64,000 bases of DNA from assembly GCA_020975725.1 (NCBI GenBank), contig QXJR01000006.1, positions 1 to 64,000 on the forward strand, in the 5' to 3' direction. Within the stretch, counting starts at the first letter, position 1. The number at the start of each line of letters is the position of its first letter. Made by a program: the position numbers and the translations under genes. The DNA comes from Picocystis sp. L7 (taxonomy: Eukaryota; Chlorophyta; Picocystophyceae; Picocystales; Picocystaceae). Below the pieces are notes generated by a model that saw nothing but the letters and a program-made list of their open reading frames with translations, was not told where the DNA came from and did no database searches. Positions 40,591-51,552 of this stretch are shown one piece after another.

Positions 40591-41523
40591 CACGTTACAC
40601 CTAGCATCAGCTGCACTCCCACAAATGCGCGTTTGCTAGATTCAGCGATATGTGCGCGTCCGCCTGTCGAACGGGGGTGGCGCTGGCTTCGGTCGTCTAC
40701 AGAATCTCGCGTTAGTCAACAGGGAAATTCATAGTAGAGGAACTCGGACTTGCCAAAAAAACCTTCCGTTTCGTTTCGCCCAAGTCGATGTGGTCGTATT
40801 TTTCTCCAGTTCGAAAAGGAATTTCGCTTTTCTTCCACAAAATAGTCCCGAAAGATAGGGGTCCACGGGAGGGCCACACCCCCATGGCCCTGATCCAGGG
40901 CTGGTAGATCTTGCTCGACACGGACGTGCCGTCCGATTTCTTGGATGTGTACTCAAACTCTCGTAGATGGGGTTCCAACCCTCTTCCTTTGAAAGGGACG
41001 CCCACCTTGTCTTACAAGGGGTGAACATCCTTAGGCAACTTTTTTGCAGCGTCTGCAACTCTCATTCGCGTTCCTTTTCCTTTTGAGTCCATCAGAGGGG
41101 CCGCCTACCGAATTGGAAAGAATTCCTCCACCTTTTTATGTTCCCGCCAAAATTTCTGCCATCGGCCGCTCCCTCACACGCGAAATCCGTCCAAATCCGT
41201 CGTGATTGGGGTCAAGACCATTGATTTTCGAGGTTCTCGTTTGAAGGGGTCTCCCTCCTCCAATATGGATCCGTCCCCCACAAATTTTGACTCATGCATG
41301 TGCAGCTGGCTCTTCTACCTCGTCCTAGGTTTTGGACATAAGCGCTCCCAAACTCACGACGATGCACCCAAGAATGCGGGGTAGCTCAAGGGAATGTTGA
41401 TGGGTTCGAGATCCCCCCTCTCCCCTCGGGTTGGCAGGGACCTCAGGCCAGCTCATGGAGGGACACGAGCCCATCTTAAGGGGGACGCACGAGAAGCGGG
41501 TGGTGGTAAGAAGGGGTAGGTTC
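40591..41523. other. No supported gene
   Basis: Between the TupA-FkbM start and the Mutator-like element. It should hold the TupA-FkbM promoter in its first few hundred bases; no TATA box stands out. Short overlapping frames only. Confidence 0.5.
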
Positions 41524-42168
41524 CCGGACAGTGAGGACAACGGTACCGTAAAAGGTGGTCGTCCAAGTACCGTAAAATTCCCCTCTCATACCTCATCGGG
41601 GCGAATCCACGACCGGAGGAGCTACTTTACTTCTCGAACCCGAACGATAGGAAGACGAATCCGGGTCTAGAACCGAAACCCTCTCGGTTCGGATGGGAAC
41701 CTGTACGTCTGATCGTTTTCCCTTTCATACGAGGTCCCGTTTTTGCCCACGTTGGACGATTGCCGAAGAGGTAGCTCCGGCGTATAGGACGCAAACGACG
41801 GGCAGGGAGAGACTTCGCCGTCAACGTGACGAACGGCATGGGACACAAAGTGCAAGCAATACGAAGGGACTATGTCGAGCATGGGAACACGTTGCGTAAG
41901 TGAGGTTGTGCGAGACGTTGGGGGAACTCATGGATGGGTCGTGGAGAGCACGGTACCTTTTTTTGCTCTCCACGATGTAGCCTTGGAAACCGAGAAGGAA
42001 AAAAGCGCCAAGCCACTCAACCGGGTGCCAACCGGACGAAATGCCGGTGGACCAAATCGCGTGAAGCAACGTGGGGGAGGAGGCAGAAGAGAAGTAAGGA
42101 ATCATCGAAGTGCTCGTGACCGTGGGTCCTAGTGGCAAGCCAGTTAACCATGTAAGCTCGACACGTGA
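41524..42168 (+). repeat. Left TIR of the MULE
   Basis: Starts CCGGACAGTGAGG. All translated frames seen on this arm recur, residue for residue, on the other arm, so identity is very high. Single mismatches appear only near the inner end at 42159 and 42166. Confidence 0.9.
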
Positions 42169-42267
42169 CATTCCCCGCCATCTCCAAACCTTCGGAGCAA
42201 GGGGGCCAACAACAAGTTTTGAGCGACACAGTTCAAATCCATTCGTGTTTGCATAGCTAGCAAAGGC

Positions 42268-42777
42268 ATGCCACGAACTCGAGAAGATTGGGTCACGATC
42301 AGAGAAAGGAATAGCAATGGCATTGCCAGAGAGCTTGACGAGGAGGAGAGTGAATGGCTAAGCAAGTTGTTGTTGTTCTCCGATGAAGACTCGGCAACCA
42401 CCCGGACGGTACGCAATGGATTGAGCACTGCTTTCCAATATAATTCCGGAGGAGTGACACGGCCGATGTCTTGGAGATGCTCAAAGAAGAAAGATGGATG
42501 CAAAGTTGTGGCAAGGCTTATGAGAATGAGGAAGAATGTGTCCGTGAAGCATACAATGCTTGTCCATGAGAGAGGGGGGAAGCATTCACATGATGGTGTC
42601 GTTTTCCTTTCTTGTGAAGGTGGACGAGTTCGTGGCGTGTCACAAGTTGTAAAGTATATTCTTGCTCCACATATATCAAGAAATGTTGGTGTAAGATACC
42701 TGAACACTCTGCTTCGCAATGCAAGAGGACAAGACCTAAGTGGCAAGAAACACAAAAGCATTTTTTCGAAGTTTTAG
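42268..42777 (+). CDS. FLYWCH-type zinc-finger N-terminal part of the MULE transposase
   Basis: A 169-residue frame. It holds a WRCSKKKDGCKVVARL ... HERGGKHSHDG pattern (about residues 70-111), the C-X6-C ... H-X-H layout of FLYWCH/WRKY-like DNA-binding fingers, usual at the N-terminus of MULE transposases. It ends at a TAG. The catalytic part follows farther on in other frames. Confidence 0.6.
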   Translation: MPRTREDWVTIRERNSNGIARELDEEESEWLSKLLLFSDEDSATTRTVRNGLSTAFQYNSGGVTRPMSWRCSKKKDGCKVVARLMRMRKNVSVKHTMLVHERGGKHSHDGVVFLSCEGGRVRGVSQVVKYILAPHISRNVGVRYLNTLLRNARGQDLSGKKHKSIFSKF

Positions 42778-43229
42778 AAGGCGGTGCTTGCACAAGACCA
42801 AGCTAAGTACACATATCTAACGGTTGTGTATAACTAAATGCAGAAATACATAGAAGGTTGTGTAAATGAGATGTTAGGCAAGCACAAGCCGTTCACTTTA
42901 GATTGAAAACCAGCACCACAACATGAAAGATTTCACATCATCTTTACTACAACTCACTTGTTGTCGATGTGAAACATGTATATCGCAAATTCTATTATTG
43001 TACAATTCGCAGTCGACTCCACGTTCAAGGTTATTGATAATGACTCTCATATGTGTGGCGCTTGGGCGCCCACCTCCTTTTCCCGTGGCGAGCCGACGGC
43101 GCTGGTGGTGGCGTCGGCGTGCGTTCGCGCTCGTTCGCTCGTGCGTTCGCGTCGCCGCGGTGCTCGAGACCGTTGGGCGGAACGTTGAGGAACGTTGTTG
43201 TGTTCTCGTTCCCCTCCGCCGCAATCAAT

Positions 43230-43920
43230 ATTACATCTTAACTCCATTGGGGAATCCGCCTGTGGCTAAGCCACGTATTTATCCGGTTCATGGGCCACGA
43301 AGCCCTTATTAGAAAGGGGGACAAACCGGTCCCTATTCGGGGTTAGTCGTGGCCCTCATCCGCCTAGGGACATGGCTAAGGAGGACGTCCAGTGAGGGGA
43401 AGGCAAGGGCCTTCTTTTGGCATCCGAGAATATTCCCTCATGCCTCCCTAATACCTCTTGGTAGGTAGCGAGATGCTGCAAGCGAGGGAACCAGGGAGCC
43501 TTTGGCCAATGCGGAGTGTTCATGGTCACAAGGGCTCTAGGTTCGGCCTCCAGCTTGCCTATCACGGAGTCAATGAGGCAACAAGGTGGGTGTGCCCATA
43601 GGTTGCGAAGACTAGCCCATTCTTGGGCGAGAGCATGGGTCTCCCGTGTAAAGAAGGTCGGACATTGGGCATAGTTTGGCGAGGCAAACAAGTCCCAAGT
43701 AAATGGCCCGAATATAATTGAGAACCTCTCAAAAGCCTCACGATTGAGTGCATATTCCTCATCGTCGAAGGACAACCTCGGAGAGACAGGTGTCTCGAGA
43801 GGGCTGGGCGCAACATATGCTATTACCTATAAGTGTGGTTGATAAGTTGCATCAAGACTTCCCAATCTGAAAGGCAATTTTTCCCTAAGAGTTCTTTGAA
43901 AGTGTCCTTATCCGTCACGG
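43230..43920 (-). mobile_element. DIRS-like retroelement fragment inserted in the MULE
   Basis: The minus strand reads FGPFTWDLFASPNYAQCPTF and NLWAHPPCCLIDSVIGKL. This is the region after RNase H in DIRS-type and related reverse-transcribing elements (W-D-L-F-A-S and W-x-x-P-P motifs). Only this segment is present and its ends are approximate. It lies between the two catalytic regions of the MULE transposase. Broken, old. Confidence 0.5.
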
Positions 43921-44441
43921 ACTGTTGCAAAAGTGTTCTTTTGTGTCAAGTGATTCCTTTGAAGACAAGAAAGTGTTCTTCATAGTTGATGGTAACCAGG
44001 CATTGCGGTTAGGAGTCAATGCATTTAGTGCACAATACCAAGTTCAAAACTGCACCATTCTAAATTGCTATGCCCACCTTTGGGGGAGTAGTGGCGTTAA
44101 TAGTTATGCTCAACTCGGCAAGTTCCATCCCGTCATGCGCGCATACAACAATGACAAAAGCAACCAAAAACGCATGGTGGCAGACTTAGCATTGATGAAG
44201 GACTTGAACTTTAAACGTAGACGACACATGGCTATTCATCTTTTCAAGAGAAAATGGATAGAGTGCGAAGAAGAGAAGGCGGTTCGTTACCTTGAGAAGA
44301 GTTTCTTCACGCATGATACAAGGACGTGGGCACTTTGTGACCGTGAACAGACCTTTGTGACAAGAAGCAACCAAGGAGGTGAGAGAGACCATCAAGTGGT
44401 TAAGGTTTCTTTGAGGGCCATGCAAGCATCGCTTTCCCACG

Positions 44442-44662
44442 TGTTAGGAACCAAGGTTCTCTCCTGGTTCCACACCCATTGAACCCCTACAATGGATGGT
44501 TATTCCTCGATGGGGAGTGGTACAAAACCCCTCCCTCACACACCTTGTTATTAAGTTGATCTTGACCTTGAAGGCCGAGCCGTCTTTGGAGCGCCTCCTA
44601 TCCTACAAGGCAACTTCCTCCACATTGGTTGAGTTCAAGAGCAAGGAGACTCGCTCCTAACA
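44442..44662 (+). repeat. Solo LTR of the Gypsy-1 family
   Basis: 221 bp with perfect 8-base end repeats (TGTTAGGA ... TCCTAACA) and the conserved AAGTTGATCTTGAC core. It is the same length as the Gypsy-1 3' LTR but well diverged from it. It is flanked by CCACG (44437-44441) and CCATG (44663-44667), a 5-bp target duplication with one C-to-T type change. It left by LTR-LTR recombination and is inserted in MULE transposase sequence. Confidence 0.82.
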
Positions 44663-45624
44663 CCATGCTTCAAGGTGCCCGGGAATGAGACATAGAAGGC
44701 CATTGAATGAAGCTATAGCTTCCATGCTCGGTCACCATACTCTTGGTAGTCTTTCACGTGCTATAAAAGTGAAGCGAAAAACGGTGCTTGAAGCTCGTAA
44801 ACCTACCCTCAAGGAATTAGAGATAGTTGAGAAATATTCAATGCTTGATTCGGAGTACCTTGGGTTGTGCCACGTAGTGTGGGGAGCAACATTTACCACG
44901 TTTCCCTCTAGGTCATTCCTCCAAAGCGCCCTCCATGAGACTATGAGCACATTGAAGGACAAGTTGTTGGAGAGTTTAAAGAGAAGTTTCTCGCTAGAAT
45001 TTTTGGACTGTTTGAATGGGGTGTTGGTGATTCTGGTGGGGACTTTAAGAAAGCTCGCATATTAGAAAAAATCATGAAATCAGAGTAAGAGCTCCAAGAC
45101 GAACATATCAAGCATGTTGAAAGCACGATTTCAACCATTGTCCAACAAAGGCCCAATGATGCAAAATGCCGCAAAGATATTCACACCCCTTTCTTGATGA
45201 AAGTTATGACGCTTTTGCAACACGAGTAAGATCTTGGGCTTGCTGTGTTGAGGCCGATGAGCAATACTGATTGAGGTTGCGTGGAACTTGTGAAGAGTAC
45301 CACGACAAGGGCTTTTGTCTACACACTCGTTATATCTTACGTGTAAAGTACCAGAAATTCTACAAGGAGCTTGCGGGGCTGGTTGTGCGAGACAGAGAAC
45401 AAAGCCCTTACTGTGTTGATTTTGCAATCTTTGGGCACGAGATGCGAAGGTCATACAAAAGGCTGAAAAAGTTTCATGCAAGCCATCCACTTGAGAAAAG
45501 ACGACGAGCTTAGTGACGTGAGCATCATTGCTTCTTTACTAAGGAGAGACCATTCTAACTATCGCCAATCCTACATGGCTCACCCGGTAGACACAACAAT
45601 GTGCTCCTAATGCCTGCTTCTAGT

Positions 45625-46269
45625 TCCCGTGTCTAGCTTACATGGTTAACTGGCTTGCCACTAGGACCCACGGTCACGAGCACTTCGATGATTCCTTACT
45701 TCTCTTCTGCCTCCTCCCCCACGTTGCTTCACGCGATTTGGTCCACCGGCATTTCGTCCGGTTGGCACCCGGTTGAGTGGCTTGGCGCTTTTTTCCTTCT
45801 CGGTTTCCAAGGCTACATCGTGGAGAGCAAAAAAAGGTACCGTGCTCTCCACGACCCATCCATGAGTTCCCCCAACGTCTCGCACAACCTCACTTACGCA
45901 ACGTGTTCCCATGCTCGACATAGTCCCTTCGTATTGCTTGCACTTTGTGTCCCATGCCGTTCGTCACGTTGACGGCGAAGTCTCTCCCTGCCCGTCGTTT
46001 GCGTCCTATACGCCGGAGCTACCTCTTCGGCAATCGTCCAACGTGGGCAAAAACGGGACCTCGTATGAAAGGGAAAACGATCAGACGTACAGGTTCCCAT
46101 CCGAACCGAGAGGGTTTCGGTTCTAGACCCGGATTCGTCTTCCTATCGTTCGGGTTCGAGAAGTAAAGTAGCTCCTCCGGTCGTGGATTCGCCCCGATGA
46201 GGTATGAGAGGGGAATTTTACGGTACTTGGACGACCACCTTTTACGGTACCGTTGTCCTCACTGTCCGG
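45625..46269 (-). repeat. Right TIR of the MULE
   Basis: Mirror of 41524-42168, ending ACTGTCCGG. Confidence 0.9.
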
Positions 46270-48472
46270 AATGTTCCGTGTTCGTGGACGACATGGTGGA
46301 GAGGAGGGTGGGGAAGAAGGAAAGTACCCGTTACCGCACCGCTGGAGAAGTGGCCTACCCCTGGACTGCCCGTCCCCAATCAAGCGAGAAGGTACCAGCC
46401 ACGCATAAGCTAGTATAACTGAGGCCGGAGAGGAGTTTAGATTTCGGGGTACGAGGAAATTTTGGCGTAAGGGCACCTTACCCCAAAATTAGCTCCATTT
46501 TACTCGCCGTTGACTTGAGATTTTGGCGGAAGAAACTGGGGGAAGTTGCCATTCCTGCGCGGATTACGCAATATTTTAAGCATTTTCGTTCGCGCGGGTG
46601 GGCTGGTTTGAAAGTCGCAGTGTAGAGGTTCCTCACGGACACCGAGGCCGCCGCGCTAGCGCTAAAATCGAAGTGTACATCCGATGTCAATTGTTTGCGA
46701 AGCTTACACGGTTGGATAAGTGAGAGCTGATATTTTCTTCGATCATCGGGTTCGTGATACAAGATCGGTGGTGGTGGCAGGATCACAAGCCCAATCTCGC
46801 CCGATGGTGTGGATGTGCGAGAAGAAATGTACACCGCGGACACATGCACGAATCTCACGACAACGGACAATGCACGTACTCTGCTTGTTGAATGCCAAGC
46901 CTACGAGAATGCGAAAAGTGCGCCTCTAAATGGTCGAAGTAGGACAATGGCGTACACTAGGGCGTTGTAGTATGTCGTCCGAGACAACGATTGGTGTTTC
47001 TTTGAAGAGAGGATGAACGTCGAAAAAATGCGGCATGGAATCTTTAGCACGAGTGCCTCATGAGCACGTGCCCGAAAATTCTTGGGATAAGGCTCCTCGA
47101 ACAGAAGCAAATCCGCATGTGGATTCCAGACCAGGTCAAGGCTCAGAAGAAGGGCCAGCATGAACACCGGCATGCGATTGGGCGGGGAGGTGGGATGGTG
47201 GACGAGGAATTCGTACAGCTCTGCGACGAGGTGGCCGAGCGTGTGGAGGATGCCGAGGCGCGGTAAGGTGAGTTGCAGACGCAAAAAGCACGTGCACGCA
47301 AGGTGAAAGGTCGCAACGGCAATCTACTAGTGTTCGACGACCTCCTACCTAGTTGAAAACGTGCACGTAGGTAGACACATGCAAACAGCTAACCCGATGA
47401 GTCTACACCTACACATCCTCGAGAACGACGTCGTACGTTTGGCGATGACAGCCGCGACATGCATCTTCCATCCTTGCAACACAACGTGGTTGGTGCGCTG
47501 CGCTCGCAAGAACAACTTGACGTTTTGGACGAGTGGAAAGTGCGTTATGAATCGCATCGTTGCGACCCTCTACGACGTCCGGCTCTAGGCTCGTAGGATG
47601 CGTACTTTGAAACGCGGATGTGGGTCATTGCTTCGTGTATAGGCACGCAAGTACAAGCACACCTTTCCCATTGTGACGAGGAGGAAGTCAAGTCTCCCAA
47701 CAAAGGTACTATGAACATGACGCTTATGTAATGTATGTGCACGTAGCACAATGTTTGAGTACACTACTCTCTTTTTTCTCACACAGCGTTTGACCATTCC
47801 CTTCCACTCGCAGAAATTGATCGTGTGATGGGTGTTTGCTAAGTGTACAGATGACTTCGTTTCAAACGATGCACGAGACAAACGACTCAATACTAGGGTT
47901 TACATAACACTTTGTCTCGCGTGTTTGCGGATCCTTGGTTTATGGTGGTGCTGCCACCAGTAAGTTTGCTTTAGGAGGGAAGGTTGCTGCCACCATGAAG
48001 GATGGTTGCTGCGACTAGGAAGGAAGGTTGCTACCAAGAAGATTCGTACAAAAACTACATACAGGGTGTTGCGATCAAGGGCGCAATAGAAAACGAGCGC
48101 CTAGGCCCCGCTTCGATCGGTACCCGAGATATCCCGGGTTTGATCCCTTGCACGGTCAAAGTAACCTTCTATTGAGAGGTGTCCTCTCCTCTCGTGACCT
48201 TCCCCGGCCCAGGCTGCGGCCCTATCACTGAGGAACGGTTGACCTAGACTATCGGGTCTAGACCCGTGGGCGAGCCACTGCTCTCCTCGTCGGGAGGCCC
48301 ATCGCTCTCAAGCGGGCCCCAACACCCACGTTTGTTCGTTCTATCAGCGAACGCGCCCTTGGCCGATCGACGCCGTGCCTACTCATCCTCGAGTTGTTCA
48401 TCTCGGCTGCATGAACCTCGCTTGAACGAGGGCGATCGACCAAAGTGGTTTGCACTCCGGCGCTCATTTTCT
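46270..48472. other. No supported gene
   Basis: Short open frames on both strands, none recognised. A GGTTGCTGCCACC-like motif recurs loosely at about 47940-48040. TTGCGATCAAGG at about 48069 matches the arm start of the palindrome at 48473, hinting at an old transposon end. Confidence 0.45.
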
Positions 48473-48560
48473 GTTGCGATCAAGGTCCAAACCCTGCCCA
48501 TGAGTCTACTCACGATGTCATGAGTAGACTCAAGGGCAGGGTTTGGACCTTGATCGCAAC
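48473..48560. repeat. 88-bp near-perfect palindrome (40-bp arms, 8-bp loop)
   Basis: Arms 48473-48512 and 48521-48560 are inverted copies with one mismatch. The loop is CGATGTCA. The arm begins GTTGCGATCAAGG, also found at about 48068. It could be two transposon ends back to back, a tiny foldback MITE, or a transcribed hairpin. Confidence 0.92.
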
Positions 48561-48719
48561 AAGGGAGGCAATGAATGATTAAGAAGACAGACTTGGACAT
48601 CAAGAGGATCATCTTCCTTTTGCATGCTTTCGTCCCTATAGCAAGAGCCCTCGCCATCTATAGAGCACAAAGTTAGCCGATTAAACGAAAAGCGCAACCT
48701 TTTTCGTCATATCGTTTTG

Positions 48720-49951
48720 CTAGTCACCGTCCATCGTCCGGCAACTCATCGCTTTGTAAACCAACAACATCGGCGGCGCAATACCTAAGTAGTCGGTCGT
48801 AATCCCACCACACAAGCAAGTGTGGAAGTTCCTCAGCAACGCAACAACCAAGTCTTCCTTATCGGTTTGGCGCAACATGATCCTTCGCCGGGTCTTGTCG
48901 CCCACGAAGGGCCAAAGCTCTTCCAGCTATCCAAAGATCCATTCCATGGCCCGTGGATAGCCGCTCGTTGCTTCATTGAATGCGGCCTCTGATGCAGAAA
49001 TGTTCCCTTTGAATAGGCGGTGTAGCAAGTCAGTCCTGGGGTACGCACCGTCGCCATACAATGTCGCCACGTGTCCCACCTCGTCCACGATCGCTTGCAA
49101 ACGCGCCTCGATGTTCGATCGTCGCAAAATGCTTGCATCGCCCACCGATCCAGCATGTGGACCGTCGTAGTCCGCGATCATGAAATTGGAAAGGACCACC
49201 GCCTGGTACTTGGTGGCCTACAACCTTTTCCAACCGCCGTATGCAACGTCCTCTTCTTCTGTTGGCTTGCGAATCTTGAACAACGTCCCGTCGATGAGTC
49301 CACAGCATGTAAGTATGCGGCATCCCTTTGCCGCGAGATCTTCTGCAAGGCGAGGGAGCTCATGCACCCACACCTCTAGACGCAACGCGCGCTTCGCATA
49401 TGGGTATACGTGATCCAACATTGCATTGTGGAGCTCTGACAGTGCACTTGCAAACTAATCAAAGGTAGAAGACAAGTGATGCAGGTTCTCCAGCGCCGCC
49501 ATCTGACGCCAGAGCAGCAACATCCCTTCTTCGCCCGTGAAGACTCGTCCCGTTCTCGAATGCGAATCGTACTCGGGATGTTGAGGATCTACATCACCTC
49601 CAATATCTCCCATCCCGCAAAACGGCATTGTTGCCGTCACCTATCATCCGTGAACCCTCCAATCATCCGAGGCACGTTCCCCACCGCACTCCTATAGTTC
49701 TAGTATCGCTTCGTGTTTACCAGGTCCTTCCAACACCGTTCGATCGCCGCAAGGAGGCGTAGAACCCCGGTCCGCATGTCCGCGCGAAGATGACGGGCAG
49801 CCAAGAAACCCATGAAAAGACCCACGAGCTCGTCGAACTGCTTTTGCAATAGCCTACGCTCCAGCGCGCATCCCACTCGCGATGGCATGTTCCAGTTTTT
49901 CTTTTCCCGCGGAACGTGGGGCCGATCTGCCTTTTCTGGGGTTGCGCACAC
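48720..49951 (-). pseudogene. Harbinger-like (DDE_4) transposase, broken
   Basis: Minus-strand frame from about 49640 to 48720 stays in one phase. It shows LIDGTLFKIRKPTEE (first catalytic Asp), YQAVVLSNFMIADYDGPHAGSVGDASI (second region) and TLYGDGAYP (third), then MEWIFG and RNFHTCLCG near the end. This is the PIF/Harbinger DDE_4 pattern. Three in-frame stops interrupt it, near 49456, 49219 and 48928, and all are TAG. The N-terminal part (49951-49700) is in another phase and its first residues come from the duplicated segment at 49924. No TIRs were identified with certainty. Confidence 0.75.
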
Positions 49952-50251
49952 CGCTCGAGGAGGACGGAGGACCGCTTACCCAAAAACTCCTCGCAGGCCA
50001 TGGCGAATTAAATACTATTCGATGGGAAAGCTACCTTCCAAAATCTGCCCCAAGATACAGTCCCCGAATCCCCCGAAATCAAACAAAAAAGTAAGCTAGG
50101 GGCCCGTAGCTTACTCCTTTTCGGATTTTTGCGAAAGGGGATCGGCCCGGAAACCGAGAATAAACTCCCGCTTACCCGACTATTTTGCCTTAACCCAAAA
50201 TCGAAACTCTTCTCTGGGGCTGGTGATCGGGTGACCCAAGATGGAGGGGAG
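49924..50251 (+). repeat. 328-bp direct repeat, copy R1
   Basis: Nearly identical to 52990-53317 (offset 3066). It contains a 9-bp hairpin, AGTAAGCTA and TAGCTTACT with an 8-base loop. Weak similarity resumes at about 50580 after an insertion of some 325 bp that the other copy lacks. Confidence 0.9.
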
Positions 50252-50729
50252 ACCTATTGAGAAGTCAACTAAGAGCAGGGCCATCTGTAGGGAGTTTCTT
50301 CTCCATGCTGCTGGTTGTGCAGGTCGTCCCCCTGACCTGGACGGCCGCACGTTTCGACGGCGGCTGCGGATGACTAGGCTTATCCACAATGCCACGTAAG
50401 CATGGCGGCGGCTGATAGGACCTATAGGGGCACACGCTCAATACGCATTACACACTTTTTCTGCCCTCTCGCGCACACGCGCCACCACGCTCCGAACCAC
50501 CGACGACCTGCACGGACCCAGGTCCTCCTACGCTGCCTGTTAACCTCGCGGATTAACAGCAGATCCTTTCAACAAGACCGAGGCTTCTCGTAGGGGGTCC
50601 CGGGACGCACAGTCCCTTTCACGTTTTGGAGGACTCATGCTTGCTCATGAACAAACCTCCGCTAAGGTTGGGTGACGTGTTCTCGGTGGAGGGCGCATCA
50701 GCCATCTTTTGCTTGTGCTGATAGAGCAC
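50252..50729. other. Insertion relative to R2; possible transposase scrap
   Basis: 50252-50580 is absent from the R2 copy. Its plus strand reads GRTFRRRLRMTRLIHNA, like the start of plant-type Harbinger transposases. Too short to call a gene. Confidence 0.35.
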
Positions 50730-51510
50730 TTACAAGATAACTTGGATCGTGAGCCCGCCAATCGTCCTTGCAACCACACATGCGATTACTGCAATGTTTA
50801 ATCCACCTCCATCTTCGAAGGGAGGAGGGGGTGAATTGCTCGGGGAGGACCGAGTTGGAATGTTCAAGTCATCTTGTGCATGAGGTGATTTAGTGGGTCC
50901 TAGTTGTGGTGGAAGAGTCCTAGTGGCGGTGGAGGAGGGGTTGATGGCGAAGGAGGCTGTGGAGGCATTGGCAAACGGTGCGTTTGTGTTGAAGTTGAAC
51001 CGTTGGGCGCTGATCTTTTTCATACACCACCGCAAAAGATCTTGGTGAAAGCTGCTGGCACGCCAGAAAATCCGCCTCGTCCAGTCACATTGTTGGTGTC
51101 CCACCTTCCAATGTCTGGGTGGAAAGAAACCTTGCTCTGGAAGAAAACGTCGTTTGCTCAATACTATTCTTGGGGATCATCCGTATCTGACATAATTTCC
51201 CAAGCTGTAAAGAGGTCTGGATGTTGCTGGCACATTGGAACATTTGCTCCGTGTTCGTAACCTAGGTGGCGTACCTCTCTTCAATGTCTTTCCTCAAGTC
51301 GGGGCCCTATGCAAGCCCGGACCCTGGGTTGGCAGCGTGGGTCATGCTCTCGGTCCACAAATGTGTGAATGGTATCCGAATCTATTTTCTTCGATCAAGT
51401 CTTTGTAAGGAAGCAAGTCAAACTGGGTCAATTAAATCCAGCGTCTCTAGCCGATGAGCAATAGTAAGGACTAAAGGCGAGGAACTCCCACAAAGAAGGG
51501 AATATTCAAG
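50730..51510 (-). pseudogene. BspA-type repeat protein gene, broken, with C-terminal membrane segment
   Basis: Minus-strand pieces of 25-residue repeats are visible in several frames (for example NTEQMFQCASNIQ near 51240). They lead into the terminal repeat RASSFHQDLLRWCMKKIS in the frame 51161-50730. After it comes a feature the intact paralogues lack: a Ser/Thr/Pro-rich stalk (about 55 residues, with SPPPPFEDGGG) and a final hydrophobic segment LNIAVIACVVARTIGGLTI. So the ancestral protein was probably membrane-anchored, not freely secreted. Stops and frame changes in the N-terminal two thirds make it a pseudogene unless unusual introns exist. It lies 3' of the intact gene at 51553 on the same strand. 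Confidence 0.6.
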
Positions 51511-51552
51511 TTTGTCTCACCAACTTAACGTTGCCCGCACACGTCAGACGGA

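Larger units (their letters stand above)
42976..45513 (+). pseudogene. MULE transposase, catalytic and C-terminal parts, broken
   Basis: Near 43000 the plus strand reads FAVDSTFKVIDNDSHM, matching the first catalytic Asp region of MULE transposases (hydrophobics then D-x-T-F). From 43925 to 44441 it reads FFIVDGNQALRLGVNAF, the second Asp region, and NCYAHLW, a C/H motif, then an alpha-helical stretch. Fragments at 44685-45065 and 45271-45513 look like the C-terminal part. The gene is split by a retroelement fragment and by the solo LTR at 44442, and also by frameshifts and stops. It cannot make an active enzyme. Confidence 0.65.
41524..46269 (+). mobile_element. Mutator-like (MULE) DNA transposon with 645-bp TIRs
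   Basis: TIRs at 41524-42168 and 45625-46269 mirror each other (positions sum to 87793 throughout, no net indel). Between them lie a zinc-finger frame (42268-42777) and remains of a MULE transposase. A retroelement fragment (about 43230-43920) and a solo Gypsy-1-family LTR (44442-44662) have inserted. No clear 8-11 bp target duplication is visible at the outer ends. Long TIRs are typical of Mutator elements. The coding part looks dead. Confidence 0.82.

Noticed and set aside
41500-46290. Target duplication around the MULE
   Set aside because: Only a loose GTTCC resemblance on both sides, offset from the TIR ends.
48720-49951. TAG reassigned as a sense codon
   Set aside because: Other broken transposon frames carry TAA as well as TAG stops and intact genes end in TGA or TAA; too little evidence for a variant code.
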